Part shown: positions 5,922 to 9,232 of the stretch, one piece after another | How the letters are laid out: every line of letters begins with the position of its first letter | Numbering within the stretch: the stretch's first letter is position 1 | Assembly: GCA_019689775.1 (NCBI GenBank) | Contig: JADGGV010000117.1 | Coordinates: forward strand, 1-9,232 | Direction of reading: 5' to 3' | Origin: Gemmatimonadota bacterium | GTDB taxonomy: Bacteria; Gemmatimonadota; Gemmatimonadetes; Longimicrobiales; RSA9 | Length of the DNA stretch: 9,232 bases | Position numbers and translations under genes: made by a program | The notes under the pieces: generated by a model | Database searches by the model: none | What the model was told of the DNA's origin: nothing | What the model saw: the letters and a program-made list of their open reading frames with translations, nothing else

Positions 5922-8261
5922 ATGAAGCCGATCGTCGAAGCCGCGCCCATGAGCCCTCGGACGGCGCGCCCGCGCGCGGACGAGGCGCCGTACCGGCCGC
6001 CGTACCTGGCCGCGGCGCTGGCCGCGCTGGCGGTGTTCGCGCTCTATGCCATCACGCTCGCGCCGACCACCCAGTTCTGGGACACCAGCGAGTACATCGC
6101 CACGGCCCACATCCTCGGGATCCCGCATCCGCCGGGGAACCCGACGTTCGTGGTTCTCGCCCGCGCCTGGGACGTGCTCCTCTCCTGGACCGGGCTGCCC
6201 GTGGCCGTGCGCATCAACCTCTTCAGCGCGACCATGAGCGCGCTCGCGCACGGCTTCTGGTTCCTGATCGTGCACCGCATCCTCGCGTCGTTCACCTCGC
6301 GCGGCTGGGTGCGCATCGTCGGCGCGGCCGCCGCCGTCCTGATCAGCGCCACCGCGTTCACCGTCTGGAACCAGTCAAACGTCAACGAGAAGGTCTACAC
6401 CGTCTCGCTCTTCACCATCGCGGCGCTGTCGTGGCTCGCGTTCCGGTGGCGCGACAACCTCGGGCAGGGCAAGGACGACAACCTGATCCTGCTCATGGTC
6501 TTCCTGCTCGCGCTCTCCGTGGGCAACCACCTGATGGCGTTCCTCGCCGCCCCGGCGCTCGTCATCTTCATCCTGCTGGTCGAGCCGCGCACGCTGCTGA
6601 ACTGGAAGCTGTGGGCGGGCGCCGTCGTCGTCGCCCTGCTCGGGCTCTCGATCCACCTCTTCCTGCCGATCCGCGCCTCGCTCGACCCGGTCATCAACGA
6701 GGCGGACCCGAGCACCTGGCACGCGCTCCTCGAGTCGCTCGCGCGCAAGCAGTACGACAAGCCGTCGATGCTCGCCAACCCGATCGACCCGCAGTTGCCG
6801 CGGGACGCCGGGCTCTTCATCAAGCAACTGCTCAACTACTTCGAGTACTTCGACTGGCAGTGGGCGCGCTCGGTCGCCGGCTCGATCAACTTCTTCGGCG
6901 CGCCGCGCCCGCTCTTCACGCTCGTCTTCCTGTTCCTCGGCCTCTACGGCGCCTGGCGCCACTACAAGCGGGACCGCGTCAGTTGGGCCTACGTCGCCGT
7001 GCTGTTCCTCACGGTCTCGCTCGGGCTCGTCTTCTACCTGAACTTCAAGTACGGCTTCTCCATCCCGCTCGAGGGCGGACGGCAGATGGAGCTGCGCGAG
7101 GTCCGCGAGCGCGACTACTTCTTCATCGTCAGCTTCTCCGTCTGGGGGCTGTGGGCGGGGATCGGGCTCACCGCGCTCTGGCAGCGGATCGCGGCCGGGC
7201 TGCGCGGCGCCGACGAGGGCCGCTCGCTCGCGCTCGTCTCCCCCGTGCTCGTCGTCGCCCTGATCCCGCTCGCGCTCAACTGGAGCTGGGCGTCGCGCCG
7301 CGGCGACTACGTGGCGCGCGACTGGGCCTACAACCTCCTCCAGAGCGTCGAGCCCTACGGCGTCCTGTTCACGAACGGCGACAACGACACGTTCCCGCTC
7401 TGGTACGCGCAGGAGGTCGAGGGCATCCGCAGGGACGTGACGGTCATCGTCACCAGCTACCTGAACACACCCTGGTACGTCAAGCAGTTGCGGCAACTGA
7501 CGACGCCCTGCCCCGCCGGGGTGAGCGCGAGCGACGACCCGACGCGCATCATCTGCCAGCGCCCCTACGTCCCGAACCCGAAGACGCCCTTCTACGACAC
7601 GCCGGCGACGCCGCTCGCGGGTGAAGCCGGCCCGGCCGGCGCCGCGGCCGCGCAGCCCGCCGGCGGACGCAAGCCGACCCGGAGCATCATCGCGCTCGAC
7701 GACCAGCAGATCGACCGCATCGCGGCCACCCCGCCGTTCGTGACCCAGGAGCCGCTCACGTTCCATGCGGGGCGCCTCGAGTCCACGATCCCCGCGGGGA
7801 AGGTGCTGATCCCCGCCGACGTCTTCATGACGGCGATCATCACCAACTCGATCGGGGACCGGCCGATCTACTACGCGACCACGACGCAGACGTACGACAA
7901 CCTGAGCCTGTTCCCGTACCTGATCCGCCAGGGCGTTGCCTTCAAGCTCAACGACGGGCCGGTGGACCCGGCGACGCAGCCCGGCGTCGTCGCGCTCCCC
8001 GAGAACCAGTTCTCGCAGATCACCGGGAAGTACCTCGACCTGCCGCGCACGAACGCGCTGCTCAGCCAGGTGTTCGTGCACAGCAACGGCTTCCCGGAGA
8101 CGTGGACGCACTGGGTCGACAAGGCGACGCAGGGGATCCCGTACTACTACGCGTACGCCCACGTCGCCGTGGGGCAGGCGGACGCGCTGCGCGGGCGCCA
8201 GGCCGAGGCGCAGGCCCACATGCAGCGCGCCGAGACGTGGATGGCGCTCGGCAGCAAGTAG
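5922..8261 (+). CDS. DUF2723 family integral membrane protein (GT-C-like, putative glycosyltransferase)
   Basis: A 779-residue multi-pass membrane protein. After a polar N-terminus, the first membrane segment (about 28-46) leads to the DUF2723 signature, FWDTSEYIATAHILG then PHPPGNP (52-74). Its Asp and Glu sit where GT-C glycosyltransferases carry catalytic acidic residues. About nine further hydrophobic segments follow up to residue 455, among them AVLISATAFTVW, LILLMVFLLALSVG and LVSPVLVVALIPLAL. The last 320 residues are a soluble domain (GVLFTNGDNDTFPLWYAQE, 480-498) ending in a TPR-like helix pair. The vertebrate relative TMEM260 is a protein O-mannosyltransferase, so sugar transfer from a lipid donor is a reasonable inference here; the acceptor is unknown. 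Residues 566-587 form an Ala/Gly/Pro-rich insert. No start (GTG 5913, ATG 5922 or ATG 5949) has a clear ribosome site; I chose 5922. The next gene follows after 3 nt. Confidence 0.88.
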   Translation: MKPIVEAAPMSPRTARPRADEAPYRPPYLAAALAALAVFALYAITLAPTTQFWDTSEYIATAHILGIPHPPGNPTFVVLARAWDVLLSWTGLPVAVRINLFSATMSALAHGFWFLIVHRILASFTSRGWVRIVGAAAAVLISATAFTVWNQSNVNEKVYTVSLFTIAALSWLAFRWRDNLGQGKDDNLILLMVFLLALSVGNHLMAFLAAPALVIFILLVEPRTLLNWKLWAGAVVVALLGLSIHLFLPIRASLDPVINEADPSTWHALLESLARKQYDKPSMLANPIDPQLPRDAGLFIKQLLNYFEYFDWQWARSVAGSINFFGAPRPLFTLVFLFLGLYGAWRHYKRDRVSWAYVAVLFLTVSLGLVFYLNFKYGFSIPLEGGRQMELREVRERDYFFIVSFSVWGLWAGIGLTALWQRIAAGLRGADEGRSLALVSPVLVVALIPLALNWSWASRRGDYVARDWAYNLLQSVEPYGVLFTNGDNDTFPLWYAQEVEGIRRDVTVIVTSYLNTPWYVKQLRQLTTPCPAGVSASDDPTRIICQRPYVPNPKTPFYDTPATPLAGEAGPAGAAAAQPAGGRKPTRSIIALDDQQIDRIAATPPFVTQEPLTFHAGRLESTIPAGKVLIPADVFMTAIITNSIGDRPIYYATTTQTYDNLSLFPYLIRQGVAFKLNDGPVDPATQPGVVALPENQFSQITGKYLDLPRTNALLSQVFVHSNGFPETWTHWVDKATQGIPYYYAYAHVAVGQADALRGRQAEAQAHMQRAETWMALGSK

Positions 8262-8264
8262 CCC

Positions 8265-9176
8265 GTGGAGCGGCAACCGGCGGTCGGGGCGGGCCTCGTC
8301 CTCGCCGCCGCCGCCCTCTGGGGCACGCTCGGGCTCTTCGGTAAGGTTCTTTACCGCTACGGCTTCACGCCGCTCGAGCTGGCGAGCGCCCGCGCCTGCG
8401 TCGGCCTCCTCGGCCTCGCCGCCGGCGCGCTCGTCCGCCCCGCCGCGCTGCGTGTGCCGCGCCGCGCCCTCCCCTTCCTCGCCGCCTACGGCATCGGCGG
8501 CTACGCCCTGTTCGAGACGCTCTACTTCATGGCCGTCGAGCGCACGACGATCGCCGTCGCGGCCGCGCTCCTCTACACCGCGCCCGCGTTCGTCGTCCTC
8601 CTCGCTGCGCTCGTCGAGCGCGAGCGCCTCACACCGGCCGGCCTGGGCGCGCTCGGGCTCGTGCTGATCGGCGTCTTCCTCGTCACCGGCGCCGCGCGCG
8701 CCCTCCTCGCCGGCCAGGCCGCGCTCTCGCCGCTCGCCGCCGCGCTCGGGCTCGGGTCCGGGCTCATGTACGGCGCCTACACGCTCATGAGCAAGCGCGC
8801 CATGCGCCAGTTCTCGCCCGTGACCGCGGTCTTCTGGGTCTTCCTCTTCGCGTCCCTCGCGCTCGCGCTCCTCGCGCCGCCCTGGCGCATCGCCGCACGC
8901 GCGCCCGCCGCGCTCCCGATCCTCGCGGCCATGGGCCTCGGCCCCACGCTCGGCGCGTTCCTCCTCTACCTCGCCGGGCTGCGCCACCTCCCCGCGACCA
9001 CCGCCAGCATGCTCGCCACCGTCGAGCCCGTCGTCGCCGCCGCGCTCGGCGCCGCGTTCCTCGGCGAGCGGCTCGGGCTCGACCGCCTCGCCGGCGTGCT
9101 CTGCATCGTCGGCGCCGCACTGCTCCTCGCGTGGACGGAGCGCCCACGGGCTCGGCCGGTCACGTTCGGGGGGTGA
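8265..9176 (+). CDS. EamA-family (DMT superfamily) transporter
   Basis: A 303-residue inner-membrane transporter with about ten membrane segments (near 8-27, 37-58, 69-89, 95-115, 124-143, 154-173, 186-204, 216-236, 246-268 and 273-291). They form the two five-segment repeats of the EamA fold. Repeat one ends in LLYTAPAFVVLLAALVERE and repeat two in MLATVEPVVAAALGAAFLGE, the family hallmark. Members export amino acids, nucleosides or other small metabolites, and the substrate here cannot be read from sequence. The GTG start at 8265 lies 3 nt after the DUF2723 stop with no good Shine-Dalgarno sequence, so it is probably translationally coupled and in the same operon. The C-terminal tail (ERPRARPVTFGG) is short, basic and cytoplasmic. 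The TGA stop sits inside a long G-tract, where a length error could alter the last few residues. Confidence 0.92.
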   Translation: MERQPAVGAGLVLAAAALWGTLGLFGKVLYRYGFTPLELASARACVGLLGLAAGALVRPAALRVPRRALPFLAAYGIGGYALFETLYFMAVERTTIAVAAALLYTAPAFVVLLAALVERERLTPAGLGALGLVLIGVFLVTGAARALLAGQAALSPLAAALGLGSGLMYGAYTLMSKRAMRQFSPVTAVFWVFLFASLALALLAPPWRIAARAPAALPILAAMGLGPTLGAFLLYLAGLRHLPATTASMLATVEPVVAAALGAAFLGERLGLDRLAGVLCIVGAALLLAWTERPRARPVTFGG

Positions 9177-9184
9177 GGGGGGGG
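9168..9184 (+). other. G-tract around the EamA stop codon
   Basis: Six G, then TGA (the stop codon), then eight G. Two long G-runs with a three-base loop could take part in a G-quadruplex in DNA or in the transcript end. Runs of this length are also prone to sequencing error. No conventional terminator hairpin is visible before the window ends. Confidence 0.4.
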
Positions 9185-9201
9185 AGAACGGCTTCTTGAA
9201 C

Positions 9202-9225
9202 CACAGAGATCACAGAGGACAGAGG
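9202..9225. repeat. CACAGAG short-repeat element at the right edge
   Basis: CACAGAG occurs at 9202-9208 and 9211-9217, followed by a variant GACAGAG at 9218-9224, with steps of 9 and 7 bases. Base composition drops sharply from the GC-rich coding DNA to purine-rich, A-containing sequence. It lies directly downstream of the operon and is cut by the edge. It resembles the short CACAGAG or CACGAAG-type intergenic repeats I recall from several environmental phyla. Confidence 0.5.
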
Positions 9226-9232
9226 ATAGGAG

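Noticed and set aside
5837..7624. A 595-codon plus-strand frame overlapping the first part of the DUF2723 gene
   Set aside because: Arg/Ala/Pro-rich translation without structure; the overlapping frame gives the conserved DUF2723 motifs and membrane segments.
6375..8987. An 870-codon open frame on the minus strand across the DUF2723 and EamA genes
   Set aside because: Low-complexity Arg/Glu/Val-rich translation, spanning two well-recognised genes and their junction; a GC shadow.

Overview
The window is GC-rich DNA with dense coding, from a diderm (outer-membrane) bacterium. It encodes an Oar-like TonB-dependent receptor with an N-terminal carboxypeptidase-regulatory-like domain, a small outer-membrane beta-barrel protein and a DUF2723 membrane protein. 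Together with the very high G+C at third codon positions, this fits Gemmatimonadota or a similar high-GC environmental phylum. That placement is inference from gene content; no rRNA or marker gene is present.

Layout, left to right. (1) 1-3021, minus strand: a TonB-dependent receptor, 1,007 codons visible, cut by the left edge. (2) 3022-3275: its leader and promoter region, with a good sigma70-type promoter and four copies of a short motif. (3) 3276-4790, minus: trpE, complete and standing alone without trpG. (4) 4802-5461, plus: a small exported beta-barrel protein, divergent from trpE with only 11 bp between the start codons. (5) 5479-5739, minus: an unrecognised 86-residue helical protein, convergent with the barrel gene across a 17-bp gap that is itself a perfect hairpin. 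(6) 5740-5921: a compact divergent regulatory region with a sigma70-like promoter facing right and a structured leader. (7) 5922-8261 and 8265-9176, plus: a two-gene operon, a DUF2723 GT-C-like membrane protein followed 3 nt later by an EamA-family transporter. (8) 9177-9232: a G-tract and a short CACAGAG repeat, cut by the right edge.

The genes do not form one obvious system. trpE supplies anthranilate for tryptophan synthesis, the receptor and barrel protein belong to the outer membrane, and the DUF2723/EamA pair may serve cell-surface glycosylation or envelope transport. I found no CRISPR array, transposon, RNA gene, toxin-antitoxin pair or clear defence system. The points most worth a second look are regulatory: the trpE/barrel start region, the motif copies in the receptor leader, the DUF2723/EamA coupling and the edge repeat. 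Several very long open frames antisense to the real genes are GC-rich shadows.
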